From Pseudomonas neustonica (GTDB lineage: Bacteria > Pseudomonadota > Gammaproteobacteria > Pseudomonadales > Pseudomonadaceae), in NCBI RefSeq assembly GCF_003797945.1, contig NZ_RKKU01000002.1, forward strand, positions 124,001 to 188,000: 64,000 nucleotides of DNA, read 5' to 3'. A model generated the notes under the pieces. That model had not been told where the DNA came from. It searched no databases and worked only from the letters and a program-made list of their open reading frames with translations. A program made the translations under genes and the position numbers. Each line of letters opens with the position of its first letter. Positions within the stretch are counted from its first letter, which is position 1. Positions 18,180-27,661 of the stretch are shown here, one piece after another.

Positions 18180-19505
18180 TCAGGGCTGGTCGGCGGCGCT
18201 GACGCGCCAGATAACATTGCCGACGTCATCGGCGACCAGCAGTGCGCCCTGCCCGTCGATGGCGACACCCACCGGGCGGCCTTGCGCCTCGCCTTTCGCG
18301 TTGAGAAAGCCGTCTAGCACGGTGTAAGGCGCATCATTTGGCCGACCTTCCTTGAAGGGGACGAAGAGCACTTGGTAGCCGCTGTGGGGTTCGCGATTCC
18401 AGGAGCCATGCTGGCCGATGAACAACCCTTCTGTGAAAGGTGCGGGCAGGCGGCTGCCGACGGCATTGCTCAGCCCCAGCGATGCCGTGTGCGCGCCGAG
18501 GGCATAGTCGGGCACCAGTGCCGTGGCGACCTGGGCTGGATTGCGCGGGCTGACACGCTCATCCAGATGCTGACCGTAGTAGCTCCATGGCCAGCCATAG
18601 AAGCCGCCATCCTGGACTGATGTCATGTAATCCGGCACCAGGTCATTGCCCAGTTCGTCGCGCTCATTGACCACTGTCCACAGGGTGCTGCTATAAGACT
18701 CCCACGCCATGCCTACCGGGTTACGCAGCCCGCTGGCGTAAATCCGCTTACTGCCGGTGGTGGGATCTATCTCCCAAATTGCCGCGCGGCCCTGCTCTTG
18801 CTCCAGCCCGTTCTCCGCGACATTACTATTGGAGCCCACTGCGGCGTAGAGCTTGCTGCCATCAGGGCTGGCGATCAGGTTCTTGGTCCAGTGATGGTTC
18901 AGTGTGCCTGCGGGTAGCGCGGTAACCAGCTCGCCCGGCGTGCTGATCTGCGTTTGGTCGGCGTGATAGGGAAACCGCACCACGCCATCTGTGTTGGCGA
19001 CGTAGAGATCGTTACCAACCAGCGCCATACCGAAGGGTGAGTGCAGGTTGTCGATAAAAACGGTGCGTTGGTCGGCAACGCCGTCGCCATTGCTGTCCCG
19101 TAGCAGGCTGATACGGTCGGCACTTGGGGTGGTCGCCCCGGCTTTGGTCATTACCCGGTTGGCGACCCACTCCTTCACGCCGCCGCTGCCCTCTGGTTTG
19201 GCTGGTGCATTGGTTTCAGCAACCAGTACATCACCGTTGGGCAGCACATGTAACCAGCGCGGGTGATCAAGGCCTTTGGCAAAGGCGGCGACTTGCAAGC
19301 CATTGCCAGCTTGGGGCGTTGCACCAGTCGGCCAACCCACCGCGGGAGCAATATTCACCGTCGGCAACAGGCTTGAGTTTGGCTCTGGCAGGGCGGGGTG
19401 GGGGCCCATGCCAGCTTTGATCGGCAGTGCCTGCTGAGCGCCACAACCGGTTAGCGTCAGCGCAAGGCCGAAAAGAGAAAGGTAAACGCGCGGGGAATTA
19501 TTCAC
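18180..19505 (-). CDS. PQQ-dependent sugar dehydrogenase-like lipoprotein (sorbosone dehydrogenase family)
   Basis: Predicted periplasmic soluble glucose/sorbosone dehydrogenase-type beta-propeller anchored by a lipid. I chose the GTG at 19505 (441 residues) because AGGAA lies 7 bases ahead and it gives a clean lipoprotein signal ([21 protein letters not shown], lipobox LTGC). The propeller shows [23 protein letters not shown]-type strands, [12 protein letters not shown] (Arg-Asn-Pro motif), [14 protein letters not shown] and a final [19 protein letters not shown]. PQQ use is inferred from the family. The end meets the epimerase-like gene 11 bases apart, convergent. Confidence 0.8.
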   Translation of the reverse strand: [441 protein letters not shown]

Positions 19506-19682
19506 TGGATTTCCTTGTCGGTGTAGGGACAGCAATAAAGACACTGCAGCTTGTTAACGGTATTTGGCAATCATTTAGTAATGACCTGTCTGCGGTGATG
19601 ACGTTCACCCGGCTGAACCAATTTGCATGAAATCAGATGGCTATTCGGCCGTCTGCGGCACTCGCAAAACCAGGAGTAATGT

Positions 19683-20105
19683 ATGAATAAGTCAGCATCA
19701 GCCCATTGGCAGGGCTCTCTCAAAGAAGGTAAGGGCACCATTTCTACCGAAAGTGGGGCGCTGAAAGCCAACCCTTATGGGTTTAACACCCGGTTTGAGG
19801 ATGAGCCCGGTACCAACCCGGAAGAACTGATTGGCGCGGCCCATGCCGGCTGCTTCTCCATGGCGTTTTCCATGCTGCTGGGCGAGGCGGGTTATACGCC
19901 AGACAGTATTGATACCAAGGCCGTGGTTACGCTAACCAAGCAGGATGATGGCTTTGCGGTTACCGCTGTGGCGTTGACCATGAGCGCCGCGATCCCCGGT
20001 ATTGCGCAGAAAGAGTTTGATGAGATTGCCGGCAAAGCCAAGAGTGGTTGCCCTATCTCCAAGCTGCTGAAAGCGGATATCAGCCTTGAGGCGACGCTCG
20101 GCTGA
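19683..20105 (+). CDS. osmC: OsmC-family peroxiredoxin
   Basis: Thiol peroxidase for organic hydroperoxides, induced by osmotic and oxidative stress in relatives. It has 140 residues. The two conserved cysteines are in HAGCFSMAFSMLLGEAG and KSGCPISKLLKA, and the Arg/Glu segment NTRFEDEPGTNPEELIGAAH is typical of OsmC rather than Ohr. AGGAG lies 6 bases before the ATG. It is followed by a terminator and a repeat-bearing gap. Confidence 0.92.
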   Translation: MNKSASAHWQGSLKEGKGTISTESGALKANPYGFNTRFEDEPGTNPEELIGAAHAGCFSMAFSMLLGEAGYTPDSIDTKAVVTLTKQDDGFAVTAVALTMSAAIPGIAQKEFDEIAGKAKSGCPISKLLKADISLEATLG

Positions 20106-20128
20106 GCCGGCTTCGCCAGCCGCAAGTC

Positions 20129-20274
20129 TTAAGCTACAAGCTACAAGCAGGCTTGAGGTGGCGGCTGGGTCGTTGAAGAGTAACGACGGCTTTTGCCACT
20201 GCTGTAGGCCAAAAAAAACCGCGCGAGTTCGGCCTGCGCGGTTTTTTTCTTTCAGCTTGCGGCTTGTAGCTTAA
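20129..20274. repeat. Inverted 13-base repeat flanking a terminator
   Basis: TTAAGCTACAAGC at 20129-20141 recurs inverted (GCTTGTAGCTTAA) at 20262-20274, so the osmC/ridA terminator sits inside a large inverted pair. The right arm belongs to the AGCTTGC-type repeat family also found near 52.1 kb and 58.75 kb. Confidence 0.7.
20211..20249. terminator. Bidirectional terminator between osmC and ridA
   Basis: An A-run plus CCGCGC (20219-20224) pairs with GCGCGG plus a T-run (20236-20248), loop about 11 bases. The A and T runs on either side support termination of both converging genes. Confidence 0.85.
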
Positions 20275-20286
20275 AGCTTGCCGCTG
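20253..20286 (-). repeat. AGCTTGC-type short repeat, copy 1
   Basis: Runs of the 7-base unit AGCTTGC/GGCTTGT/AGCTTAA. It lies 9 bases beyond the stop of the minus-strand gene ridA. Copies 2 and 3 occupy the same position after etfA and the IclR gene. Resembles short interspersed repeats seen in Pseudomonas intergenic DNA. Confidence 0.6.
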
Positions 20287-20295
20287 TGGTGGGTG

Positions 20296-20676
20296 TTAGC
20301 CCACCACCATGATGCCGTCCATTTCCACCGGCACACCCTTGGGCAATGCGGCGACGCCGATCGCAGCGCGAGCTGGATAAGGCTTCTCGAAATAGCGCTC
20401 CATGATCTCATTGACCTTGGCGAAGTTGCCCAAGTCGGTCAGGAAAATGTTCAATTTGACGATGTCCTGCAGCGTGCCGCCAGCAGCCTCGGCAACCGCA
20501 GTGAGGTTGTCGAATACGCGACATACCTGCGCTTCAAAACCCTCAACGACCTCCATAGTAGCCGGGTCCAGAGGTATCTGGCCTGATAGATAGACAGTGT
20601 TGCCGACCTTGATGGCCTGGGAATAGGGTCCGATTGCGGCAGGTGCCTGCTCGCTAGTGATAACTTGCTTGTTCAT
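20296..20676 (-). CDS. ridA: Enamine/imine deaminase RidA
   Basis: Hydrolyses reactive 2-aminoacrylate-type enamines made by PLP enzymes. It is a trimeric Rid/YjgF protein of 126 residues. Family marks are [23 protein letters not shown], the substrate-binding Arg in [15 protein letters not shown], and the terminal VEMDGIMVV with its conserved Glu. GGAG lies 5 bases before the ATG. It follows spoT by 17 bases on the same strand, as in other pseudomonads. Confidence 0.95.
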   Translation of the reverse strand: MNKQVITSEQAPAAIGPYSQAIKVGNTVYLSGQIPLDPATMEVVEGFEAQVCRVFDNLTAVAEAAGGTLQDIVKLNIFLTDLGNFAKVNEIMERYFEKPYPARAAIGVAALPKGVPVEMDGIMVVG

Positions 20677-20693
20677 GAGTGCTCCAGAGAAAG

Positions 20694-22841
20694 TCAGTTC
20701 TTAAGGCGGGTAATACGCATCACACCATTGAGTGAGCGGATGCGCTTGATCATTTGTGACAGGTGCAGGCGATCGCGCACGCGGATAACCAGCTGAACCA
20801 CGCTGATGCGACCGTCGCGCTCATCGACGCTAATTTTGTCGATACTGGCGTCAGCCACGGTAATACCGGTTGCCAGTTGAGCGATAATGCCGCGCTGATG
20901 TTCCAGCTCTACCCTCAGTTCTACAGTAAATTCGCCACTGACGTCTTTATCCCATGTCAGGTGCATGGTCTTTTCGGTGTTATGCCGACTATCGACCAGG
21001 TTTTTACAGTTCTCCTGGTGGATTACCATACCCTTGCCAGATGACAAGTAGCCGACGATGGGATCGCCAGGAATGGGATTGCAGCAGCGCGCGAAGCTGA
21101 CAACCAGGCCTTCTGTGCCGCGGATCGCCAGCGGGTTTTCGCCACTGCCGGTATCGTCCTGGCTCTGGTCAATGCGCTGTTTTTCAGTGTCTTCTGCGGC
21201 GCCGTCAGCAGCTAGCAGGCGGCGCGCGACCACGTAGGCCATCCGGTTGCCCAGACCGATATCCGATAGCAGGTCTTCCAGGTGCTCCATGCCGCAATCA
21301 TTCAGTACCTGGTCGATACGCGGCTGTGGAATATCTGCCAGGTGGGTATCAAAGCTGGTCAGCACCTTGTCGAGCAGCCGTTCGCCGAGGGCAATAGACT
21401 CGGAATGGCGCTGATGCTTGAGGAAGTGACGGATGTTGCTGCGTGCCTTACCGGTGATGACGAAGCTCAGCCAGGCTGGATTGGGACGGGCGCCAGGGGC
21501 GGTAATGACTTCGACGGTCTCGCCGCTTTGCAGTGGCTCAGATAGTGGCGCTAGTCGGCGATTAACGCGACAGGCGATACAGCTGTTGCCCACATCGGTA
21601 TGCACAGCATAGGCAAAATCGACCGGAGTAGACCCCTTGGGTAGCTCCATAATGCGACCTTTGGGGGTGAAGATGTAGACTTCGTCCGGGAAAAGGTCGA
21701 TCTTGACGTTCTCAATGAACTCCAGCGAGTTGCCGGCGTTCTGCTGCAACTCCAATACGCTTTTCAGCCATTGGCGAGTCCGCGCGTGATTGCCATTGAT
21801 CACGTCATCCTTGGATTTGTAAACCCAGTGCGCGGCGATGCCACTGTTGGCCAGCTCTTCCATCTCTTCGGTGCGGATCTGAATCTCGATGGGCACGCCG
21901 TGCATACCGAACAGCGTGGTATGCAGTGATTGGTAGCCATTGGCCTTGGGGATGGCGATGTAATCCTTGAAGCGTCCGGGGAATGGCTTGTACAGGCTGT
22001 GCACTGCGCCCAGTACGCGGTAGCAGGTATCTGCCTTGTCGACGATGATCCGGAAGGCATAGACATCCATGATCTCGGTGAAGGCTTTGCGCTTGCCGCG
22101 CATCTTCTGGTAGATGCCATAGAGGTGTTTCTCGCGGCCCATCACTGTGCCTTTGAGGCCTTCACGCTCCAGGCAAGCCTGTAGTGAATCGAGAATCTTG
22201 TTCAGCAGTTCCTTGCGGTTACCGCGTGCGCTGCGTACTGCGCGGTCGATCAGTTGCGATCGCATCGGATACATCGACTTGAAGCCCAGGTCTTCAAACT
22301 CGGTGCTCAGGCTGTGCATGCCCAGGCGAGCCGCAATGGGGGCGTAGATTTCCAGGGTTTCCTTGGCGATACGCCGGCGTTTTTCCGGGATCAACGCGCC
22401 AAGCGTGCGCATGTTGTGCAGGCGGTCGGCCAGTTTGACCAGAATCACCCGAATGTCGCGGGCCATGGCCAGCGCCATTTTCTGGAAGTTCTCAGCCTGC
22501 GCTTCGGCTTTGGTCTCAAAGGTCATTTGGGTCAGCTTGCTGACGCCATCCACCAACTCGGCCACGGTTTCGCCGAATTGGCTAACCAGTACGTCCTTGG
22601 GTATGCCCGTATCCTCGATGACGTCGTGCAGCATGGCGGCCATCAGGCTCTGATGGTCCATGTGCATGTCGGCAAGAATATTGGCTACTGCAAGGGGGTG
22701 AGTGACGTAGGGCTCACCGCTGCGACGGGTTTGACCGTCGTGCGCCTGCTCGGCGTAAAAATAGGCCCGCCGGACCAGGTTGACCTGTTCCGGCTCTAGA
22801 TAGCTAGCGAGGCTGTCGGCAAAAACTTCTATTGCAGACAT
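20694..22841 (-). CDS. spoT: Bifunctional (p)ppGpp synthetase/hydrolase SpoT
   Basis: Controls the stringent response by making and degrading (p)ppGpp. The 715 residues follow the RSH order. A hydrolase HD domain ([17 protein letters not shown], then [10 protein letters not shown]) is followed by a synthetase domain ([16 protein letters not shown], then [23 protein letters not shown]). Then come a TGS domain ([31 protein letters not shown]), a zinc-finger-like [13 protein letters not shown] region and a C-terminal ACT domain. The intact HDxxED motif supports hydrolase activity. It is preceded by AGGAGG and lies after rpoZ. Confidence 0.95.
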   Translation of the reverse strand: MSAIEVFADSLASYLEPEQVNLVRRAYFYAEQAHDGQTRRSGEPYVTHPLAVANILADMHMDHQSLMAAMLHDVIEDTGIPKDVLVSQFGETVAELVDGVSKLTQMTFETKAEAQAENFQKMALAMARDIRVILVKLADRLHNMRTLGALIPEKRRRIAKETLEIYAPIAARLGMHSLSTEFEDLGFKSMYPMRSQLIDRAVRSARGNRKELLNKILDSLQACLEREGLKGTVMGREKHLYGIYQKMRGKRKAFTEIMDVYAFRIIVDKADTCYRVLGAVHSLYKPFPGRFKDYIAIPKANGYQSLHTTLFGMHGVPIEIQIRTEEMEELANSGIAAHWVYKSKDDVINGNHARTRQWLKSVLELQQNAGNSLEFIENVKIDLFPDEVYIFTPKGRIMELPKGSTPVDFAYAVHTDVGNSCIACRVNRRLAPLSEPLQSGETVEVITAPGARPNPAWLSFVITGKARSNIRHFLKHQRHSESIALGERLLDKVLTSFDTHLADIPQPRIDQVLNDCGMEHLEDLLSDIGLGNRMAYVVARRLLAADGAAEDTEKQRIDQSQDDTGSGENPLAIRGTEGLVVSFARCCNPIPGDPIVGYLSSGKGMVIHQENCKNLVDSRHNTEKTMHLTWDKDVSGEFTVELRVELEHQRGIIAQLATGITVADASIDKISVDERDGRISVVQLVIRVRDRLHLSQMIKRIRSLNGVMRITRLKN

Positions 22842-22905
22842 GTAGTCCTCCTGCGCCCACCGTGGCGAGCGTTGACCTCAGGAGTCCACGGCCTGCGCAA
22901 ACTGC

Positions 22906-23163
22906 TTACTCGGCTTCGTCTGATTCCAGCGAGTACAGCGGCTCTTGCTGGTCCTGCAGTGCTTCTTCAGCCATGATTTTGTTGGTAAACAGGCCTTCTG
23001 CAATTTCGCGCAGGGCAACGACGGTCGGTTTGTCGTTTTCCCAGGCTACCTTGGCTTCTTTGCCACCGGTGGCCAACTGACGTGAGCGCTTGGAGGCCAG
23101 CATAACCAGCTCAAAACGGTTTTCTACATTTTCCAGGCAGTCTTCAACGGTAACGCGGGCCAT
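22906..23163 (-). CDS. rpoZ: RNA polymerase omega subunit
   Basis: Small RNA polymerase subunit that aids assembly and, with beta-prime, forms a ppGpp site. It has 85 residues. The family core is [30 protein letters not shown], followed by [17 protein letters not shown]. It sits in the conserved gmk-rpoZ-spoT order, which puts the stringent-response enzyme beside one of its target subunits. Confidence 0.96.
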   Translation of the reverse strand: MARVTVEDCLENVENRFELVMLASKRSRQLATGGKEAKVAWENDKPTVVALREIAEGLFTNKIMAEEALQDQQEPLYSLESDEAE

Positions 23164-23247
23164 GGTGTTACTCCGAAACGGGTATCTATGAAATCGGGGT
23201 GCGTGCCTATTCGGGACGCAGGACCGAACAGTGTACTGAATTGCGCC

Positions 23248-23913
<666 letters not shown>

Positions 23914-24010
23914 TTATAGGGATATTAATTGATGCCGTCATGGTTACCCGTCGCAGTGTTGATTCCGTTAAGCTGTGGATTAACGGCGAATGTACAGGAT
24001 GCTTTCTCGC

Positions 24011-25258
24011 ATGATCTCCAAGTGGCAATGGTTGTGGGCTCAGTTCACCCGTACGCTCTGGGTGCGTACAACGATCTATGCATTGATGGCGGTAGTTGCT
24101 GCCCTGCTGGCGATGCTGGCTGAGCGCCTGCTGCCGGAACCTCTGCCGATCAATATCGGTGCCGATGCGGTGGACCGGATTCTGAATATCCTTGCCTCCA
24201 GCATGCTAGCAGTAACCACCTTTTCGCTCAGTGTCATGGTTTCGGCGTATAGCGCGGCGACCTCGCAGGTGACTCCTAGGGCTACCCGGCTGCTGATGCA
24301 GGATATCACCACGCAAAATGTGCTTGGCACCTTTCTTGGCTCGTTTCTGTTCAGTCTGGTCGGCTTGATTGCGCTGAGTACCGATGCCTATGGGGAGAAT
24401 GGCCGCGTCATCTTGTTTGGTGTCACGCTGTTGGTGATTGCGCTTATTGTGGTCACCATGTTGCGCTGGATTGAACATCTTTCCAGCTTTGGTCGCGTCG
24501 GCGATACCACTGAAAGAGTGGAAGCCGTGACCGCACTCGCTCTGCAGGGCCATATAGACAACCCCTGCTTTGGCGCACACGCGCTAGATGACGATGACAT
24601 TCCACCTGGTGCAAAGCCGCTGTACTCCAAGCAGATTATGTATGTGCAGCATGTTGATATGGCTGCACTGGCCGAATGTGCGGACGCGCATCAAGTCAAT
24701 TTGTACATAGTCGCCTCACCGGGTTGCTTTGTGCACCCGAGGGATGCGTTGTTATGGATTGCCGGTAGTCTGGACGAGGCGGACGAGCATCATTTGCTTG
24801 CCTGTTTCATGTTGGACGAGATGCGCTCGTTTACTCAGGATCCACGCTTTGGCTTGTCGGTTCTGTCGGAAATTGCCTCAAGAGCGCTCTCTCCCGCAGT
24901 GAATGACCCCGGCACGGCAATCGATATTCTTGGCCGCGGCGTGCGCCTGCTATCGGTATGGCCAGGCTACCGAGTGCCTGCTGCTGGCGATGAAGTACTT
25001 TATCCCCGTCTGTGGTTGAGGCCTGTGCAGCTGGGCGACATGTTTGACGATCTATTTGGTCCCATTGCCCGTGATGGCGCTGCCCGTATCGATGTGCAAT
25101 TAAGGCTGCACAAGGCATTACAGGCTCTCGAGCTGAGCGATCCGGTGTTTGCCGAGCCGGTAGCGCGTCTGTTGGCTGAGGCATTGCAATTGGCCGAGCA
25201 ACTGATGCCGCTCTCGGTCGATCGCGAGCGCGTCCGCGCATTATCTTTGCAGCGCTGA
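24011..25258 (+). CDS. DUF2254 family membrane protein
   Basis: A predicted inner-membrane protein of about 415 residues. Four membrane segments fall within the first 150 residues. A conserved stretch MLAVTTFSLSVMVSAYSAATSQVTPRATR identifies DUF2254, followed by a soluble C-terminal half (VSEIASRALSPAVNDPGTAIDIL is another family mark). I favour ATG 24011 because AGGA precedes it; ATGs at 23990 and 24000 are possible. The function of the family is not known to me. It is the gene nearest gmk in the block that separates gmk from yicC. Confidence 0.75.
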   Translation: MISKWQWLWAQFTRTLWVRTTIYALMAVVAALLAMLAERLLPEPLPINIGADAVDRILNILASSMLAVTTFSLSVMVSAYSAATSQVTPRATRLLMQDITTQNVLGTFLGSFLFSLVGLIALSTDAYGENGRVILFGVTLLVIALIVVTMLRWIEHLSSFGRVGDTTERVEAVTALALQGHIDNPCFGAHALDDDDIPPGAKPLYSKQIMYVQHVDMAALAECADAHQVNLYIVASPGCFVHPRDALLWIAGSLDEADEHHLLACFMLDEMRSFTQDPRFGLSVLSEIASRALSPAVNDPGTAIDILGRGVRLLSVWPGYRVPAAGDEVLYPRLWLRPVQLGDMFDDLFGPIARDGAARIDVQLRLHKALQALELSDPVFAEPVARLLAEALQLAEQLMPLSVDRERVRALSLQR

Positions 25259-25323
25259 TTGGTACTACCTGCCGATGGCAGTCAGCTCGAATTCGGCCCT
25301 GTCGGCAGCGTATCGGCTGCGAC

Positions 25324-25333
25324 CTGTATACAA
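25324..25333. promoter_or_regulatory. Candidate GntR operator before its own gene
   Basis: CTGTATACAA contains the palindrome TGTATACA and differs by one base from the TTGTATACAA core seen before puuE (28450-28459). It is 45 bases upstream of the GntR start, well placed for autoregulation. Confidence 0.55.
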
Positions 25334-25378
25334 TGGCGTTTCTGCATCGAGCCAATGACGTGAAGAGAGATATCCTTG

Positions 25379-26137
25379 ATGACTGACAGTCGGTCACCAT
25401 CGGCGCTTTCCTGCGCTGAACCTGACCCCGCCATTACCAGCCGGTTGAAAAAGACCGCTACGGGCGCCCAGCACCAGGACGCCATATACCGAGCCATCAG
25501 CGACGCAGTTATCGAGCATCGCCTCAAGCCGGGTGCGCGTCTGCGCGAAGATGCCCTGGCCGAGGTTTTTGGTATCAGTCGCACCGGTATTCGCAAGGTG
25601 CTGCAGCGCTTGGCGATGGAGCAGTTGGTCACCTTGACGCCGGGTAAGGGCGCAAGCGTTACGCGGCCTTCAGCCGAGGAAGCGCACGAGGTATTTGAGG
25701 CGCGGCGGCTGGTTGAGGGCGGCTTGCTGGCCAAGCTGACGCGGCGGGTCAATGCCGATGAGTTGCAGGAATTGCGCGCGTTAGCCGATCAAGAACAGCA
25801 GGCTCTGCACGAGCGGGAGCAGAGTGACGCCATCAAGCTGTCGGCGGCGTTCCACAATCGCCTTGCCGCGCTGGTGGGCAACCAGACCTTGACGCGCTTT
25901 GTTGATCAGCTTTGCTCGCGCTCGTCATTGATTCTGGCGATGTATGGTCATGCGGGAAATCTGGGGTGTGAATGCGGCGACCACAGCCAGCTGATCGACC
26001 TTTTGCAGGCCGGTAAAAGTGATCAGGCAGCTGAGTTCATGGGCCGCCACCTCGATTCAATAGAGGCGTCATTATCCATAGACGACGCCCCCGAAGAGGC
26101 GCCGGATTTACGCAATATCTTTTCTGCTTACCAGTAA
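25379..26137 (+). CDS. GntR-family (FCD subfamily) transcriptional regulator, probably of allantoin use
   Basis: A 252-residue regulator. The N-terminal winged helix (IYRAISDAVIEHRLKPGARLREDALAEVFGISRTGIRKVLQRLAME) is followed by a C-terminal FCD ligand-binding domain. Its likely metal/ligand residues are visible in FHNRLAALVGN, CGDHSQLIDLL and FMGRHLDSIE. I preferred ATG 25379 over TTG 25376. It converges on the NCS1 permease and heads the allantoin block. Role as local repressor is inferred from context and from TTGT-NN-ACAA-like boxes before itself and in the puuE/racemase gap. Confidence 0.85.
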   Translation: MTDSRSPSALSCAEPDPAITSRLKKTATGAQHQDAIYRAISDAVIEHRLKPGARLREDALAEVFGISRTGIRKVLQRLAMEQLVTLTPGKGASVTRPSAEEAHEVFEARRLVEGGLLAKLTRRVNADELQELRALADQEQQALHEREQSDAIKLSAAFHNRLAALVGNQTLTRFVDQLCSRSSLILAMYGHAGNLGCECGDHSQLIDLLQAGKSDQAAEFMGRHLDSIEASLSIDDAPEEAPDLRNIFSAYQ

Positions 26138-26146
26138 CTCGATACT

Positions 26147-26176
26147 GAACACCCGAGTGCAGTGCATCGGGTGTTC
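26147..26176. terminator. Hairpin between GntR gene and NCS1 permease
   Basis: Perfect 10-bp stem GAACACCCGA / TCGGGTGTTC with a 10-base loop, in the 52-base gap between converging genes. It has no clear T run, so termination is probable rather than certain. Confidence 0.55.
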
Positions 26177-26189
26177 GATGCGTTTAGTC

Positions 26190-27554
26190 TTACTGGCGAA
26201 AACGCTGACATGGCGCCCAATACCGCATCAACAGGTAGTAGCACAGCCCGGCTGGAATCAGACTGGCGTACCAGGATACGACGGCAATATTCAGAGCGAC
26301 CACTGCGCCCACGGCGGTGGCGATCAACGCAGCATAGTTCACGCCACGGTAGGGTCCCTGAGCATCATAGAGGTGCTCAAGATTCAGCGTGCGCTTGCGC
26401 AGTAAATAGTAGTCGACCACCAGAATCGCAAAGATCGGGCCGAGGAAAGCCGAGTAGGTCTGTACGAAAATCTGCAGGCCGGCAGCCGAGTCATCGCTTA
26501 CCAGCTTCCACGGAAAAGTTGCAAAGGCCAGCAGGCCGACGATCACAGTGGCGGGGCGGAATGACAGCTTGAACACATCCATCAGTACGTAGGTTGGCGG
26601 CACCACGTTGTTCAGCACGTTGGTGGTGACCTGCGCAAAGGCAATGAACAGCAGCGTGGTCATCAGCAGTGGTGTGTTGTCGACCGCATTGGCGAATACC
26701 TGAATCGGATCGGCCACGCCCGTGGCTTCTGACACCATGTAACCGATCAAGCCCATGAACAGCGTGCAGGGCAGGATCGACATGGAGTAGAGCGTGGTCA
26801 GCAAGCCGGGACCGCTGCCGTGCTTGTGTTCACGGGAGTAGTCGCTGACGTTGAGGATCATGGTGCTGTAGATACCGAGAAACAGCATGGTAGCGCTCCA
26901 GAAGGGCAGTCCCCAGGAGCCCTGCATGGTGAACAAGCTGGTCGACAATTCATCGCCGTAACGCTGCACCGTGCTGTAGAACATGTACACCAGCGACGCC
27001 AGAATAAAGGCGCTACCCACGTTTTCCAGCCACTTGATGCCCTGAAAGCCCATCACCGACAGTCCAATCTGCAAGAACTGGAAAGCGATAAAGAAGAACA
27101 CCAGATTATCGAAGCCGAATAGGGTGGCTGACACCATATTCAATGCGCCAGCGCCAATCCAGCTCTGAAAACCGTACCAGACAATCGCCGGCACTGCCCG
27201 CACCAGGCCTGGCAGGCGGGTGCCGCCAAAACCGAAAGCGCTGCGCGCCTGTACCATAAAGGGGATGCCGTATTTGTAGCCGGCGGCGCCGTTGAGTACT
27301 AGCGCGACGCCGATCACGAAACAGCCGATGGCGATCGCTAGGGTGGCCTGAATCAGGTTGAGGCTGCCGACCACGCTAGAGCCCATGGTAAAGGTACCGA
27401 TGGACACGCAGCCGCCGAACCACGCCAATAGGTATGACAGGCGGCCCATAATGCGGGTCTGCTGGGGAGCCAGGGACTCAGCTCCCGGGGCTTTGGACTC
27501 GGTCTGTGATTGCGCTTGCAGGCTGCTCTGCGCTGCGGTGGCGTCGGTTTTCAT
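26190..27554 (-). CDS. NCS1-family permease, probably for allantoin
   Basis: Cation-coupled importer of the purine/cytosine/allantoin/hydantoin class. It has 454 residues and about 12 membrane segments after a 40-residue Gln/Ala-rich cytoplasmic tail. Family marks are GIPFMVQARSAFG, VRAVPAIVWYGFQSWIGAGALN and the late ILVVDYYLLRKR. Substrate is inferred from the adjoining allantoin racemase, PuuE, AllE and AllA genes. Its own GAGG Shine-Dalgarno lies inside a 10-codon upstream frame that ends on its start codon. It lies downstream of the racemase gene, after a hairpin. Confidence 0.85.
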   Translation of the reverse strand: MKTDATAAQSSLQAQSQTESKAPGAESLAPQQTRIMGRLSYLLAWFGGCVSIGTFTMGSSVVGSLNLIQATLAIAIGCFVIGVALVLNGAAGYKYGIPFMVQARSAFGFGGTRLPGLVRAVPAIVWYGFQSWIGAGALNMVSATLFGFDNLVFFFIAFQFLQIGLSVMGFQGIKWLENVGSAFILASLVYMFYSTVQRYGDELSTSLFTMQGSWGLPFWSATMLFLGIYSTMILNVSDYSREHKHGSGPGLLTTLYSMSILPCTLFMGLIGYMVSEATGVADPIQVFANAVDNTPLLMTTLLFIAFAQVTTNVLNNVVPPTYVLMDVFKLSFRPATVIVGLLAFATFPWKLVSDDSAAGLQIFVQTYSAFLGPIFAILVVDYYLLRKRTLNLEHLYDAQGPYRGVNYAALIATAVGAVVALNIAVVSWYASLIPAGLCYYLLMRYWAPCQRFRQ

Positions 27555-27583
27555 GAGACTGCCTCGTGACGTGAGTTTTTCAT
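27551..27583 (-). CDS. Possible 10-codon leader ORF before the permease
   Basis: ATG at 27583 has GGAG 6 bases upstream and reads MKNSRHEAVS to a TGA that overlaps the permease ATG (ATGA). It could couple translation of the permease to its own, or be chance. No conserved regulatory codon run is evident. Confidence 0.3.
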   Translation of the reverse strand: MKNSRHEAVS

Positions 27584-27634
27584 TGTTATCTCCGTGGATC
27601 GCGCGATCCCGATTTTATGGGTGACGCTGTAATA

Positions 27635-27657
27635 CCGCATCCGCTGCACGGATGCGG
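27635..27657 (-). terminator. Hairpin between racemase and permease genes
   Basis: Perfect 9-bp stem CCGCATCCG / CGGATGCGG with loop CTGCA, just 3' of the racemase stop and 52 bases before the leader ORF. Without a T run it may only weaken read-through or stabilise the upstream mRNA. Confidence 0.4.
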
Positions 27658-27661
27658 GCTT

